Source: Trifolium pratense
Lineage: Eukaryota; Streptophyta; Magnoliopsida; Fabales; Fabaceae
NCBI RefSeq assembly: GCF_020283565.1
Contig: NC_060062.1
Span: forward strand, 19,750,127-19,814,126
Length of the DNA stretch: 64,000 nucleotides
Direction: 5' to 3'
In this document: in pieces, positions 27,076-40,918 of the stretch
How the letters are laid out: every line of letters begins with the position of its first letter
How positions within the stretch are numbered: the first letter of the stretch is position 1
The notes under the pieces: generated by a model
The model's input: the letters and a program-made list of their open reading frames with translations, nothing else
Told to the model about the DNA's origin: nothing
Database searches by the model: none
Position numbers and translations under genes: made by a program

Positions 27076-30000
27076 TCAATCATCATCTGAATCTGCAAAC
27101 AAGCAAAAAGGCCTCCCTTCAGTTAAAATAAAGTACAGACTTACTCAAGACAATAGCAGAATTAAAAATCTGGAAACTGGGTGCAATAACTATGCAATTG
27201 TGATAGCATTAATTAAAATGAAGTGACAATAAAGGATTGAGTAGCAAGATTTAACTAATAAAAAATGACGGAGATTAGAATAATCATAAATTAGGCATAT
27301 TATCAATTTAACTCTACCCCTAATCCTGATCCTTGATCATACATTATATGTAGAACGTACACCAATTTCCATATGTTACATTTCCTCCTCAGGTCTGAAC
27401 GATTTAATTATGGGTGGACAGGCTACTCCCATCCCTCAAGATATTGTAATTGCAAAAATTCTACACAAAACTAACACTTTAAGGCTATGCTTGAATTGCA
27501 GGAAGAAATTGAGAAAGAAATGAGAAATATAATAGATTTGTAGTATTGATTGGTATTTTGAGAAAGATAGAAGAGAGAAATGCTAAAAAATTGAGTAGAC
27601 AACAATACCCTTTAATATTTATTTTTTAAAATTTAGCTTGCAAATATAGTGAAGTGTCGTTGGAAATAGTAAAAGAAAACTGAAAGAAATAAAGTAGGTA
27701 AATGATATTTTTCTAAAACACAAATAAATAAAAACTCTTACTTGCAAAAGTATAAAGTCTCATTGAAAACTTCATAAAAAGGTCACAAAACAAAAGTAAG
27801 CAATCTGGTAAAAAAATGTAAGCAAAAGGGTATGAGGAGCATAAAAAAAATTATTGCTTCTCACACTTCATTTCTTCTCAGATTAGGATAGAGGTTTTTA
27901 TGTGGGAACCAAAGGTTTTTAGTCTCTCTTATTGAGTTATTTCTCTTCTATACCAATCAAAGTGACTTCATCATTTCTTCTCAACTTCTCTCTTTCACTC
28001 TTTCTGCTATACCAAACACACCATAAATTTTGTTCTCCATGCAAACACACCTTAAATGTTTGTAAAATAGAATTTCAAAAACTATTCATTTACGATGTAA
28101 CTAATGGAAGGGGGTATCACAGACAAAGGACTGGTTCCTTACCAACTTATTTATATACTCAATCTGTACTAATGAAATTTGCTTACCTGATCTAATATCC
28201 TCACCAACTTTTCCCCTATTTTCCAGCTGTCTATTGATCATCGCACATATGAGCATCCACCAGTATATATGGAAGATGAGCAGCATTATGAGCAATGTAT
28301 TAAACACATAGTAAAGAAACATGGGAAAACTCTCTGATAGATTTAAGCACTGCTGAAGGTCGAGGCTGGAAAGTGGGAAACCCAGTGATGGGAAAATATG
28401 ATTAGCAAATTGCCTATCAAAACAAAGTCTAATGAAATCAACGAAATAAAAAGACAAACCTTGTCGCTCTAATAACCCAAAAGGGAAAGAAAATTAGCCG
28501 CAGTACGAGCCATGAAATTGCAAAGAATGCAAAGAACACACTAGCACCAAATTCTCTTCCAGAATACTTGAATACCTTGGCAGCTTCCAGGAATACATCA
28601 CTTGCATCATGAAGGGCTAGAATTATGGACCCAATCCTGAAAAAACTGTAAATGCAGTGTGCATAAGTTACCTCTTCATAATCTGTCTTTATGTTAATGT
28701 TATTTTTGGAATTTTGATTATCTAAATAACTTATCTCAATATAGCAAACCTGGAAAAAAAGTGAGCAGAAAGAAGGAAAAAAACACTAAAATCAGGTTAC
28801 AAATGTAATGCATGCTTGTTAGGACTTGCAATGAAGGGGGGTTGTTAGGATTGGAGCTAAGGAGTTGGTTAGGGTAGTTTATCAGTTAGGGGTCAGTTTA
28901 GCTGTTAATTTTGTTATCCTTTCTGTTTTAATTTCTGTAAGTCCTATGGTTTATAAATAGGACTTTCTCTTCTTTGTGAAATTTGTGAACTAGAGAATGT
29001 TCTAGTGTCAAACGAGAGTGCTCTTTTGGGGTAGCCTTGCAAGGCTATCTCATTGGTCATTCATATCATTTCCATTCAATTGATACTCAAAGAATTCTCC
29101 TTTTCTCAATTCTGTTGATCAAGCTTTATTCTAGTTAGAATGATTCTTTTGATTATTCAATTCTGTCCAGTTTTTGGGAATCATTTCTTACACCAAAGAA
29201 AGGATCCTAACAATGTCACTGGCCTGTAAGGTGTAATACATGCCACTAGCCCATGAATCAGTGGCAGATAGCAGATCATTGCGGCCGATGCTCAAAACAC
29301 TATTGTGGTGAAGTGGGTGCCAATATATGGCAGCAATGCCTAAACTTAAACAAACAATACAATCAATTTATACCATACACATCGGGTCTCAAATATAAGC
29401 AAAATTCAATTACCAATACTATAATTAATGCAGTTATTCCTAATTTAACCTCAAATTAAATTATAATTTATTTTTCCATTGAAATTGGCATGTTTTCCAA
29501 GATAAGGACAAAATAGGAAACATGGTTATTTTTTCCATCATTCAAATGCAACTAACCAACTTTCTTAAAGAGTGGGCATTCTTTTTGTTATTTAAATATA
29601 AGACCGGAGGGAGTAAGTAACAATTTTCATTGTTATCTGTTGTTAACTGGACTGCCATGGCAGTGCCATAAGCCGCAATGGCATCTTTATATGGCGAATT
29701 TTGGGCCTTCCACCATCTGCCATCAACAACACTGATTGTCACTAATTTTCAAACAGAATATATAGCAAACTAGCAAATATGCAGAGGGAAGGGATGGGAT
29801 CTGTCACAGAGAGAAGAGTGGGGCTGCTATTTTTTCTTCTGGCACAGAAGAGGAAATAGTGGGGCAACTAGGATTTTTTTTCTCCAATCAGAGTTTTAGT
29901 CCTTTTAGGCTTACAAAATGATCAAATTGTCCACACAAAAAGAAGAAAATGGCTATAAAATACGGGTATTTTTTGGTAAAATTCCGTGTTCAATGTTGCG

Positions 30001-32786
30001 ACAGGTAGAGCCGCATTTCTTTCAGGATTTAGGATGCTATTGCCGCAACCGTTAAATGAAAGACCAAAATCCGTAGAGTTTTGCCTACGCTATGCAACAC
30101 CACAATTGTGGTCGCTAGAGCTGCAACTAAATACATACCTACATGCATAAAAATATTGAATAAAACAAAAGGGAAGATTTGATAAGCATTTATCAGTTCT
30201 ATTAGGCATCTGAACAGTTTAGGGAGGCTCGTATATCCAACACATACAGCAAACTAAGTATTGACAATCAATAGTTTATTGAATCAATCATAAATTCCAA
30301 TCTTTAAAGGAAATTTTAGGAAACTAGAATTTTAAAGGACCATCCAGAAAAAATTTCCAAACTTATTTAATTTTTTGGTCTCAAGCATAATACCTACAAT
30401 TTTGAATATTGAGAAAAAATTGCAGAACAACAATAACCAAAAATTGATAACAAATATAAAAAATAAATAAATAACATCAATAGTAATGAGCTTAAAATAT
30501 GGATCACCATGTGAAACTTTTGATGCTTATGCTAAAAGACAAAAATAAGTTCTAAATTTAAGGTTTATCTAAATTTGACATGGTATATTCTTTAAATGAA
30601 AAATAATGCAAGAAGATTACCTTGTTAGATATGAGGTCCCAATCAGTATAACCGTAATTACATGGTGAGAAAACATCACTGCAAAATCCTTCCTTCGAGT
30701 CTCCCACCCGAGAATAGCAGCAATGCTATAAATGTAGAACCCACATTGGCACATGTAGTATATCATTACAGGACTCCTGGGAAAAGAAATGCAACAGGAT
30801 GCAATATAAATATTAATAAAGCAACTATTTATTTATATAGAAAATCTCAAACATGACTACAATAATGTTATAATTTTCTTCTTAAGCACAATTATAAGTT
30901 ATCCTCATGTGAGTAGACTTGACTGTTGATAGAACCAAATAGCAACCAATGGCATAAAATCAGAAGAATCCAGAAAAAAAGTTTAAACAACAAACTACAT
31001 TCTACATATTATTTGCATTGCCAATTTATGAACGGCAGAGCATATCTGTCTGTTGCTTTGAAAACCCTAGAAGCTTGTTTTTCTATATACTCGGTTTCCC
31101 ATCACAAGCAAAAACTAAATTTAGATTGCTTTAAGTTCTGAATCCAAAAAGGACAAAGGACTAATTTTGAGTTTCCAATAGTCTCTGTGTACAGTCAATT
31201 CTCTCTTCCATGCAGCATGTGAACCCAGGTTTGTAGCTACAAATTCAGTTTAGGTGTGAAATGTATGTGAAATGTTAAAACAACTACGGTGCAAGTAAGG
31301 GTCAATTGAGAGGTCTTCCAAAGAAACATTAACACAAACAGATCAGGTCAACAAGAGAGATGCATGTCACTCGTATATGGGAAAAACATTTGTATTAACA
31401 AGGCTGAATTTGGCCACCGTGTGACATAAATTACTTACTTCAGTTCTTGATTTGGCCAATCTTTGAAGTACAATTTGGAATTAGTAAACCAGGGTTCTTG
31501 GTAGGTAAATTTAAGAATAAAAGCTTCAACTGTAGCATAGTATGTTAGCTTCCACATTGACTCCGTGCATTTTCCAATCTTTACTTCCATTTCTTTAGTA
31601 ATCCGTGAAGGAGCATTACCCTTTGTCAACATCCTGATGGCTAACCTCTGTGTAAGCAACAAAATATTCAAGGAGTCCTCTTAAAACAAAGGCATTGATA
31701 TTCTTTCTAATTAACTTAATTCAACAACATAAGATAGATCACAGCTGATTCGAAAACTGCTTTTTACACATGTCATTAAGGGTCTGTTTGCCAGTTGGTT
31801 TTTGGAGGGGAGGGCTAAGTCTATATTTTGATATTTATAAAAAAAAATTAAAAGAACAACATGATATTAAATGTTCATGTATCATGTTATTTTACTTTTT
31901 TTAAATATCAAATATATACTAAATTATAGACTTAACTCTCCAAAGCCTTTCCCTCCAAAACCCTCCAAAATCCAACTTGCAAATACACCCTAAGGATCCA
32001 TGCACACTTCTTGAAACAAATAAGATATCAGAACAATATCATGCTTATGCCATTAAAAGTATTTCATCATCCATGCCAATGTGCATTGCTATCACCTCAA
32101 AAGCCATTACAAGATCTCTCTACAGTCTACACTATGGTTTTTTATTCACAATACAACAAACAAAGAGAGCTAAATCGAAGCCACTAGGTTGGGTCTAGTG
32201 GTGAGGGATTTGGGTAGTATGTCAGGGGTCCTGAGTTCGATCCTCAGCTCTATTGTAAACCAAAAAAAAAAAAAAAAAAAAGAGCTACATCAACATTTGT
32301 CGAATTCCAGTCACTAGATTGACAAGCCTAGACAGTCTCTTCTTCCATCTTCTAAAATGTGTCTTCACTACAGCAAAACAATATGATTTAATTCACCTTT
32401 TTCCACATATTCTGATAACACCAAAATAACAACATTCTTCTAAAATCCTTTACCATAATTATGATTTTTGGATCGTTTTGTTTCCCATTGTTCCACCGGT
32501 AAGATTATAAACCAATAAACAACTACGCCATTATCATTAACGAGAAGCACTCATTCCAATTTGCAACTACGAACAAATTAATTTCAATATATTTAACTGA
32601 ACATGAACATTTTGATAATAAGAGAATCTTTGCAATGAATTAACAAAGAAAAATTGGATAGGATCTTACGCGAAAGACGAATCTATCAAGAATGAACCTG
32701 GCAGCCAAACTACCAAAAGCGAAGTAGATCGCGACGGAGAAATGAGAAGCGTTAGGAACGACATTGTAGGTAGAGATTAAATCCAT
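27076..32786 (-). CDS. LOH: LAG1/LOH ceramide synthase, six exons
   Basis: ER membrane enzyme joining a fatty acyl-CoA to a sphingoid base to make (dihydro)ceramide. Exons on the minus strand: 32670-32786, 31439-31647, 30621-30776, 28460-28645, 28187-28365 and 27076-27092. All introns are GT-AG and the joined frame is 287 residues with no stop. The first ATG follows an in-frame TGA. The TLC/Lag1 domain is clear: CTESMWKLTYYATVEAF, then QELKSPVMIYYMCQCGFYIY (106-125), GWETRRKDFAVMFSHHV with the paired His at 146-147, SFFRIGSIILALHDASDVF (161-179), and FHIYWWMLICAM. The C-terminus is acidic, DIRSDSDDD. Exon 6 adds only five residues and the stop. Exon 4 is placed at the acceptor that restores the conserved SFFRIG; a nearer AG would delete it. 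Introns hold a SINE, a Stowaway MITE, a possible solo LTR and smaller MITEs. LOH2-like versus LOH1/3-like class is not decided. Confidence 0.93.
27484..28027. mobile_element. Probable MITE in intron 5 of the ceramide synthase gene
   Basis: The left arm (GAAGAAATTGAGAAAGAAATGAG, in part) and the right arm (CTTCTCAACTTCTCTCTTTC) are inverted and loosely complementary. GATTGGTAT and its complement ATACCAATC also lie in both arms. Exact ends and a target duplication were not found. Confidence 0.4.
28843..29212. repeat. Possible solo LTR in intron 4
   Basis: The sequence starts TGTTAGGATTGG, ends GGATCCTAACA, and has a TATA-like TTTATAAATAGG near 28950, as in a Copia LTR. A second TGTTAGGA 26 bp upstream makes the left end uncertain, and no clean 5-bp duplication was seen. 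Confidence 0.5.
29378..29613. mobile_element. Stowaway-like MITE in intron 4
   Basis: TA flanks (29376-29377, 29614-29615). The right end read inward is CTCCCTCCGGTCTTATATTT, the classic Stowaway start; the left end CACATCGGGTCTCAAATATAAGC (first part eroded) pairs with it. About 236 bp. Confidence 0.7.
31768..31995. mobile_element. Short MITE in intron 1
   Basis: Arms GTTTGCCAGTTGGTTTTTGG and, from the right, GTATTTGCAAGTTGGATTTTGG, with GGAGGG blocks in each. No coding capacity. Ends approximate. Confidence 0.55.
32178..32281 (+). repeat. tRNA-derived SINE with poly(A) tail in intron 1
   Basis: AGCCACTAGGTTGGGTCTAG head; box A-like GTCTAGTGGTGAGGG; box B GAGTTCGATCCTC; then a 20-base A-run. 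The spacing suits an internal Pol III promoter. Inserted antisense to the host gene. Confidence 0.75.
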
Positions 32787-33099
32787 GGCGGAAGAAATTC
32801 AGAAGTGAAGCGGCGTTTGAATCAAGATCATGCCAAAGATAAATTTGTTTGAATCAATGCAATTCACCAGATCTGGTTGTTGTTGGTGGTTTATACCTAA
32901 TTTGAAGAATCTTGTTGAGTTCGTGGTTTTGGAGTTGTGGAAGCAAAATGGTTGTTGTTTTGTGTAGAAGAGAAGAGAGAAAGAAAACAAAAGAAACGAT
33001 GGGAGGGAAAATGTGTGAGAGAGAGAGGTTACGTTTACAACTGAATATTTGGTGAGGGTTTGTTTGTTACTTAATTTTCATCCTCACCATCTTCTGCAC

Positions 33100-33109
33100 T
33101 TTATTTATA
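33100..33109 (-). promoter_or_regulatory. TATA box of the ceramide synthase gene
   Basis: On the minus strand CTATAAATAA lies about 320 bp upstream of the ATG. The region between has GA/CT-rich leader sequence. Confidence 0.55.
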
Positions 33110-33238
33110 GGATCCCTCTTGTTCTTCATTTTGAGTTGAGATCTTCTAAGTTCTTTTCATTTTTTTTTTCTGTGGACCCATCTCTTTCATTACCCACACG
33201 TGGCAAGCAATGTCATGCTTTTCTCACTTCCCCATCTA

Positions 33239-34200
33239 TAAAACTAGTATCCGGACCCGTGCCAAGCACGGGTAAAATGAGACTAAAAAATTAACATTTT
33301 AATATTAAAATTTTCATCATTCTAAAATGAAAAACTATAACATAAAAAAAGTAGGATCCCGTATTTGTCAAAAATAAAATAAAATAAGATCCCGTATTAA
33401 TATATAAATATAGTCAATTAAAATAGTTTTAAAATCATATACAATTCAATTAAAATTGTACCTCTGATTTTTTATTTTACGGAAAATTAAACGTACAATT
33501 TTAATATATTTCCTGCGTGAATCACAAAAAAAAAAGAGTAGGCCCCGTATAAATTACAAAAAAAATAAATCATGTCTCTTAATATATACGTAAAAATATA
33601 GACTCGTGTGTAAACTTTTTTTAAAAAAAACCCCCCAAACAAACAAAAAAAAGTTAAAATAATCTCATAATACCCATAGTAAAATAAATATGAAACAAAA
33701 ATACCCTAAAAAAATTATTTGAATATATCTTATATTAGTTAATTTAATTTCCACATCAATATCCTCCAAATAAAATAAATATAGAACATCGTATAAATTA
33801 TAGAAAAAAATATGTCTTTGTGTTAATATATGAATAAAAATAACGTATTTATTGTAATACATGTGAAAAAATATATGCCCATGTAAATTATAAATACAAA
33901 AGTCTCACGTAAATTATAAAATAAAAATAGATTCCCGTCTTAATATATGAATATATAAATATATAATCTTCATATAAATCAACAAAAAAAAGTCATATAT
34001 AAATAACAAAAAAAAAAATGAACACAGACCCGATAAAAAATACAAAAAATAGATCAATGTATGAATATATGAGTAAAAATATAAAATCTCGTATAATTGT
34101 CTTAAAATAAAGCCCCCAAGCAAACAGAAAAAGTTAAATTAATTTCATAATATCTAAAGTAAAATAACTATGAAAAAAATAGGAAAATGCTAACTTGTTC
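33239..34200. repeat. Diverged ~60-bp-unit repeat array with ACTAGT/CCCGTGC head
   Basis: Begins AAACTAGTATCCGG followed by ACCCGTGCCAAGCACGGGT, an 8-bp inverted repeat. It then has many loose repeats of a unit with TATTAATATATGAATA and a CCCGTATAAATTA part. The same unit forms a cleaner array at 54185-54830. The head and hairpin suggest Helitron-like DNA, unproven. Confidence 0.55.
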
Positions 34201-35217
34201 CCTTAAAATTAATGTAACACATTTAATGATTTAAATAAAAAAATATTTTATTAAAATTCATGCGGTTAATTCAAGTTTAAATTTTCATAAATAAAATGCA
34301 AAAAAAATTATTATATAAAAAAAATGCACAAAAATGAAGAGAATATTTTGATATTTGGATTCTTTAACATGTACTCTAAGAATTAACATGACCCAATTGC
34401 GGACATAATTTTTTATTATTTAATCGTACACATTAATAGTCTACACTAATTTAATTGCGCGACATAATTTTTCTAATTTTGAGTTTTTAAGAGACTTGGG
34501 GTTGTTGTTGTTTAACTCCAGGAACACGATGTACTGTGATGTGATCCTCTTCTTCTACTTTTCTATTATATGACTTTATTGGACAGTGCGAGTGTTCCGA
34601 TTTTAGCATATCTTATGCCTTGATTAATAAAACCACTTTATGTAATAAAAAATTATCATAAATAATGCATTCGACACAAACATTGAAATTAAAAAAAAAG
34701 TTATATATGTCTACATCATAAATCAAATTACATTACATTGCAACAACTGAACATAAATCTCCAAAACGTAAAAGTAGCAAATTGAAAAGACAAACAAAAC
34801 TAAAAAGTGTAAAGAATTATTCTTCAATGTCTTAAACCCATGTCTTAGATGAGTCCGTCATCATTCTACCAAACAAATCTACATATAAAATAGATTTAAA
34901 AATTGCACATAGTTTGTGACAAAAGAAAAATTGATGTGGGGTATCTTAATTATCAAAGTCATTATCTTAATGATCAAAGTCATTATATTTGAAATTAAAA
35001 AAAAATTGCACATAGTTTGTGACAAAAGAAAGATATAATGAAATATGACAAACTTTTAGTGTGTGAAAAAAGAAATAATTTTACTCAAACAATGTATTAA
35101 TCTGCGTACATAAACGAATAGATCAAAACATCATTTTATGTTAGATGGAAGGAATATTATTTGATACATCACATATGAGATTACGATTGATTTTAAATTA
35201 CGTCGGACAATTTTTTA
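34201..35217. other. AT-rich spacer, nothing recognised
   Basis: No gene. A short direct repeat of ATCAAAGTCATTAT occurs near 34953-34988. Confidence 0.45.
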
Positions 35218-35722
35218 AGGGTAAATAGTGTCATACCCCCCTGCAAAATAGGCGAGTTTTGCGTTACCCCCCTGCAAAATATTTTTTTGAGATTACCCCC
35301 CTGCAATGTCAAGATTCCTTGCGTTACCCCCCTGGCTCAACAAGTGGGCATATGACATGGACGAATCTTGACGTGGCATGACACGTGGAAATTAATTTAT
35401 TTTTTATTTATTTTTAATTGGCAACTCAGTAATTATTATTTTTTTTATTAAAAAAAAATGAAAAAAACTTTTTTTTTTACGGTAACTTTTTTTTTAAAGA
35501 AATCTTTTTTTTTAAAAAAAATCTTTTTTTTAAAGAAACTTTTTTTTAAAGAAACTTTTTTTTTTAAAGAAATTTTTTTATTTAAAGAAACTTTTTTTTC
35601 GTTCCGTTCATATGCAGCGATTGTTCTTCGTTTTCAATTTCAATTTGGGGGTTAGGGCAAAGCGATTGTTCTTGCATTACTATGTGATTGCAGTTTTTTT
35701 TTTTGTTACTCTATTATTATTA

Positions 35723-35759
<37 letters not shown>

Positions 35760-36128
35760 GTTTTTTGGTTACTATTATTATTAGTTTTTTTTTCATCTTC
35801 GTTTTTTTTTGCTTACTCTATTATTAGTTATTATATATATATATAAGAATTTTTTTATATATATATAATAACAACTTTTAGTAAAAAAAAAAAAAACTTT
35901 CTTTTAAGTAAGTTCATAAAAATATAACAACTTTTAAGTTTTTTTTTTCATTTTTTTAATTAAAAACTCACATTAATTAATGAGTTGGCAATTAAAAATA
36001 AATAAAAAATTAATTAATTTCCATGTGTCATGCCACGTCAAGATTTTTCCATGTCATATGCCCACTTGTTGAGCCAGGGGGGTAACGCAAAGAATCTTGA
36101 CATTGCAGGGGGGTAATCTTAAAAAAAG
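35218..36128. mobile_element. Inverted-repeat element with GGGGGGTAACGCAA blocks
   Basis: Arms of about 150 bp at 35281-35430 and 35980-36128 are inverted. Both carry ATTACCCCCCTGCAATGTCAAG, in part, then CAACAAGTGGGCATATGACATG and ACGTGGCATG. The left side has an extra 60 bp (TACCCCCCTGCAAAAT twice) with no right partner, so the right end is truncated. The core is low-complexity AAAGAAACTTTTTTTT repeats and (ATT)n. Confidence 0.7.
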
Positions 36129-38682
36129 ATTTGAAAAATTGTGAGTTGTAGTATTCACACAAAGATCATATATATACAGAGAAAAAAATGGAGATATGAA
36201 TAATTTTGTCTTTAATATGAAATTAAAATCATTAATAACAAATATGACCAATTAGTCAAAATAATAAATTACATGATTCATCAACAATCAAAAACATTCA
36301 TATATTATCACATCTTTTTCAAAAAAGAAAATTCCATGATTCTTTTTTTTTTTTGGTCAAGCCATGATTCATTTTAAAAAAATATAAAATATTATTTTCA
36401 CGTTTTTTCATTTTGTTTAAATCATTTCATCCACAAAAATAAATAAATAAATAAAAATTGGTTTTTAAAATTATTTGAAGTTAGTCAAAAAATAAAATAT
36501 TTGAAGTTGAAATAATAATAAATGAAATATTTTTATTATTATTTTTAAATCGAATATTTTAATTAATTTGAATTATTTCATTATGAATTATTTCCTTTTT
36601 AAGTAGGCAATTTAATATAAGGCATATTTCATTCCTTTTTGAAATAAGGCATATTAGAATATTACTGTTTTAAAAAAAAGAATATAAGGCATATTCCATT
36701 TTATTATAAAAAATTGAATGTTTATGGAAAAAATTGGACAGCACGGGGGAATGTTTATGGAAAAAATTGGACAGCTATTATTTTTCAAAGTAATTATGGT
36801 CATTTTTCAAAGTAATTGGACAGCTATTGAATTTGAATGTATATCAACATTAAATGTGAGGAATGAGGTTGAATGAGGAGAGGAGAGAGAAAGACAAATA
36901 AGTCTGGCTTATTACATATTATAGATTAAGCGCTCATAGCATATAAGCTGCATGTTTCGATTAGTTTATGTAAACAGCTTGTACAATTTTTATGTATTAT
37001 TATAAGTTTGTTAAGGTAGTTTATGATAAAATAGCTTATAAAAGTACAATTTTCATTAGTGTGAACTTATAAAATAGCATAAAACTTAATTTATATTGCA
37101 TAAGCTATTTGTATAATCTCAAAAATAAGCTAATCCAAAAAGGGTTTTAATAGTTAAAAAGTTGTTCGATTGAAATTAAAATATTTGGAAAAATTACTAA
37201 ATTAGTTTTTTTTTAAAGTGGTTGATAAATATAAAATGACAAAAAAGGACATGTATGTTTGGTGGATAATTTTTCTCTTTAATGAGTAGTTTTTTATTTT
37301 GTAAAAGATAATAAATTAAATTAAAGGTTAAAAATGAAAAAAATTATAAGTTATACGCTCAAAAGCTACTTAAAATAACATCTTAAAAAAAACTATAAGC
37401 TAATAAGAAAAGTTTTTTACCAAACATATTTTATTTTATCAAACAAGTTTTAAGCTAATAAGAAAAGCTTTTTGTCAAACACGTTTTATTTTATCAAATA
37501 AGCTTATAAGTTGTAAGCTGACTTATTTTGTTTACCAAACAGACACATAATGTCCTAACATAAATAAGTTTTTTTTTAAAAAAAAGGCAGAATAATAATG
37601 AGAGGTGTTTAATTGGTAGAGACAATGCATGTAAAATCAAGTGATCGGAGTTCGAACTCTAGTACTCCTCCTATTATTTCACCTTAAAAAGTGAAATGTT
37701 AGTCCATTGGTTTTCCGTGGAGTCCATTATCAAGAAGTGTATCCACGGCTTATTGTACCGAATTTTCTTGAGACATTATTTATCTAAAATATCAATAGGA
37801 ACACACATAACTAAATCGGAAAATATTAAAATTGCGTAAATAAAACTAATCTTTTACACAAGTAGTCCGAAGAAAATACCCAATATACATGATTTAATTA
37901 AACTGAATAAAATGTCATAATGTAATTGTTAACAACTTTACATCAAAGCCAAGATAACTAATAAATACATGTATACGTGACATTATCCTATACAAGAGTT
38001 TCTTAAGCTAGAATCAGGTAAACATCGAACAGACTTTCCATTAGCCTCGCTTATTCGTCCAATCATAAACTTCTTGAACGAACAACCTGTTACCTATAAT
38101 CAAATAATCTTGGGGTGAGACTATTAAGTCTCAGCGAGTTTCTTACTACCCTCTACTTGGTGTAATAACACCAGGGTCCTGCAAATAGTTGATCACTAGT
38201 AACTCATATTCATTAAAGAATAGCATATAAATAAAGGTGTATTACACAAACTTATCTTGGTTGTTTTTATAACTCACGGACACTTCGAGGTGAGCGATTC
38301 TCGAAGGTCGTGCTATGGTCCCTGATATTAATTCCCTTGGTGTAGATATACTTGTTGTTAATAGATCAATAAGAGTATTGTTCCGATAGATAACACTTCT
38401 ATAGAGTTCATTAATATCCATTAGGATACCTGACAAAAAGTAATAATGAGAAGTGTTTGGTAACAATTTTAGGCTTAATTTTTATTTTGGTCGCTTAAAA
38501 AAATTGGTTTCACACAGGTCCTTTAATCATTAGCGGAGCTAGAAAATTATTGGGGTGGGTCGCAATAGAGTTTGAATTTATTTTTTTATCAGGGGCAAAA
38601 TATGCATAAATTGATATGTTTTAGAGGTCTCAATAACATATCAAATGAGAGAGAAACTTAAGCAAGCTAAGTACTTAACTTT
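36129..38682. other. AT-rich spacer with an AAGCTTATAAG-type MITE and a SINE-like piece
   Basis: Between about 36940 and 37550 inverted arms with CATAAGCTG/TTATAAGTTGTAAGCTGACTT mark a common small MITE. A tRNA-like piece lies at 37600-37680. No gene is seen. Confidence 0.5.
37600..37680 (+). repeat. tRNA-derived SINE-like fragment
   Basis: GTTTAATTGGTAGAGAC resembles box A and GATCGGAGTTCGAACTC resembles box B at about 40 bp spacing. No cloverleaf could be drawn, so it is not a tRNA gene. Confidence 0.5.
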
Positions 38683-39015
38683 GAGTATCTCCACAATGGA
38701 GATACTCAATTTTGAGTACTTAACTGGACCCCACGTGTACACATCACTTATTTATAATATTTTAATAATAGTACCTAATAAGTACTCAATCCCTCAAACC
38801 CAACATCTCTTAAAAAGTTCTAACTAGGCCCTACCAATAACACATTTCACCAATAACTATACATTATTATAAATAGGACCCACAAAAACAAATTAGGTAC
38901 TAATATTTATTGTAGAACTTGTACCTATTAGGTACTCAAATGGATATTGCTCCAATGGTAGTACCTAATAAGTACCATGAGTACCTAATAGGTACTACAC
39001 CATTGGAGATGGTCT
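38683..39015. mobile_element. MITE with GAGTATCTCC..GGAGATGGTC ends (complete copy)
   Basis: About 333 bp, uninterrupted counterpart of the split element at 163-1365. It has the same GTACCTAATAAGTAC and GTACCTATTAGGTAC inner repeats. Confidence 0.75.
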
Positions 39016-39130
39016 AATATTTTTTCAACTCACATTAAGACAAACGGCGTTCAATAAAAATGTATAAACTCTTAATTTTCGCGACTTTCAATAACATATT
39101 AAACAATTGTCAATTTATGTAAAATTATAT

Positions 39131-39314
39131 GGCAAATGCTAAATAGTGCCCCCGGGCACTCTTTAAGCCCTTAAATAGTAAGCTTTTTATAGAATTTTTA
39201 CCGGAATGCGTAAAGTCAACGCATTGGAAATTGTAATGTTTAACTTTTTGAATAAAAAGTTTCATTAAATGGAATGTTTAAAGAGTGCCCCGGGGGCACT
39301 CGTTAGCAAGACCC
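39131..39314. mobile_element. 184-bp Mutator-type MITE, copy 2
   Basis: Perfect 9-bp duplication AAATTATAT at 39122-39130 and 39315-39323. Arms carry AGTGCCCCCGGGCACT and its relatives. Identical length to the copy at 24283. Confidence 0.9.
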
Positions 39315-39378
39315 AAATTATATTTATAGCTAGCTGTTAAAACATCACATGTACGGTTTGACTTCTCCAATATAGGGT

Positions 39379-39901
<523 letters not shown>

Positions 39902-39924
39902 ATATATATATATATATATATATA

Positions 39925-40209
39925 CTTCCTCCGGACATAAATATAAGCAAAAAAAACTGTTTACGCGGTGTTTAAGAAATTTAGTTAAGTGTAGTTAACT
40001 TTTTTGATTTAATGCAAAACATAAGTTAAGTTAACTATATTATCCATTTTGAAAAGTGTAAAAGTGAAATTAATGCCTAAAATAAAATAGAATTGAATAA
40101 GGGTATATTAGGAATAATAGTATTAATTAGTTTAAAAGTAGTTAACTTTTGCTTATAATAGTACCAAAATTTGAAGTGTTTTCTTGCTTATATTTGTGTC
40201 CGGAGGGAG
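39925..40209. mobile_element. Stowaway-like MITE between TA tracts
   Basis: CTTCCTCCGGACATAAATAT left; the right end read inward is CTCCCTCCGGACACAAATAT. TA duplication on both sides. 285 bp. Confidence 0.88.
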
Positions 40210-40716
<507 letters not shown>

Positions 40717-40726
40717 TATATATATA

Positions 40727-40869
40727 CTCCATCCGTGACAATATATAAGCAAAATTAACTTTTTAGGTTCATTGCATATTTAATATATATGTCCTATAAT
40801 ATAGACCAGATATATTAAATATGTAATGAATCTATAAATGTGATTTTTGCTTATATATTGTCACGGATG

Positions 40870-40872
<3 letters not shown>
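40727..40872. mobile_element. Small Stowaway-like MITE
   Basis: 146 bp; CTCCATCCGTGACAATATAT left and its near complement right; flanked by TA. It is a near-perfect hairpin. Confidence 0.87.

Positions 40873-40916
<44 letters not shown>

Positions 40917-40918
<2 letters not shown>

Noticed and set aside
28101..28457. 118-codon frame as an independent gene
   Set aside because: Its middle is exon 5 of the ceramide synthase; both ends are intron.
28628..28636. Nearer acceptor for exon 4 of the ceramide synthase
   Set aside because: It keeps phase but removes three residues of the conserved SFFRIG; the acceptor giving 28645 as exon start restores the family sequence.
28817..29212. Confident solo LTR with target duplication
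   Set aside because: TG..CA ends and a TATA box are there, but neither possible left end gives matching 5-bp flanks; kept only as a possible solo LTR.
32178..32281. tRNA gene
   Set aside because: Box A and B are present but no acceptor or anticodon stem can be drawn and there is a poly(A) tail, so it is a SINE. The same applies at 37600 and 57157.
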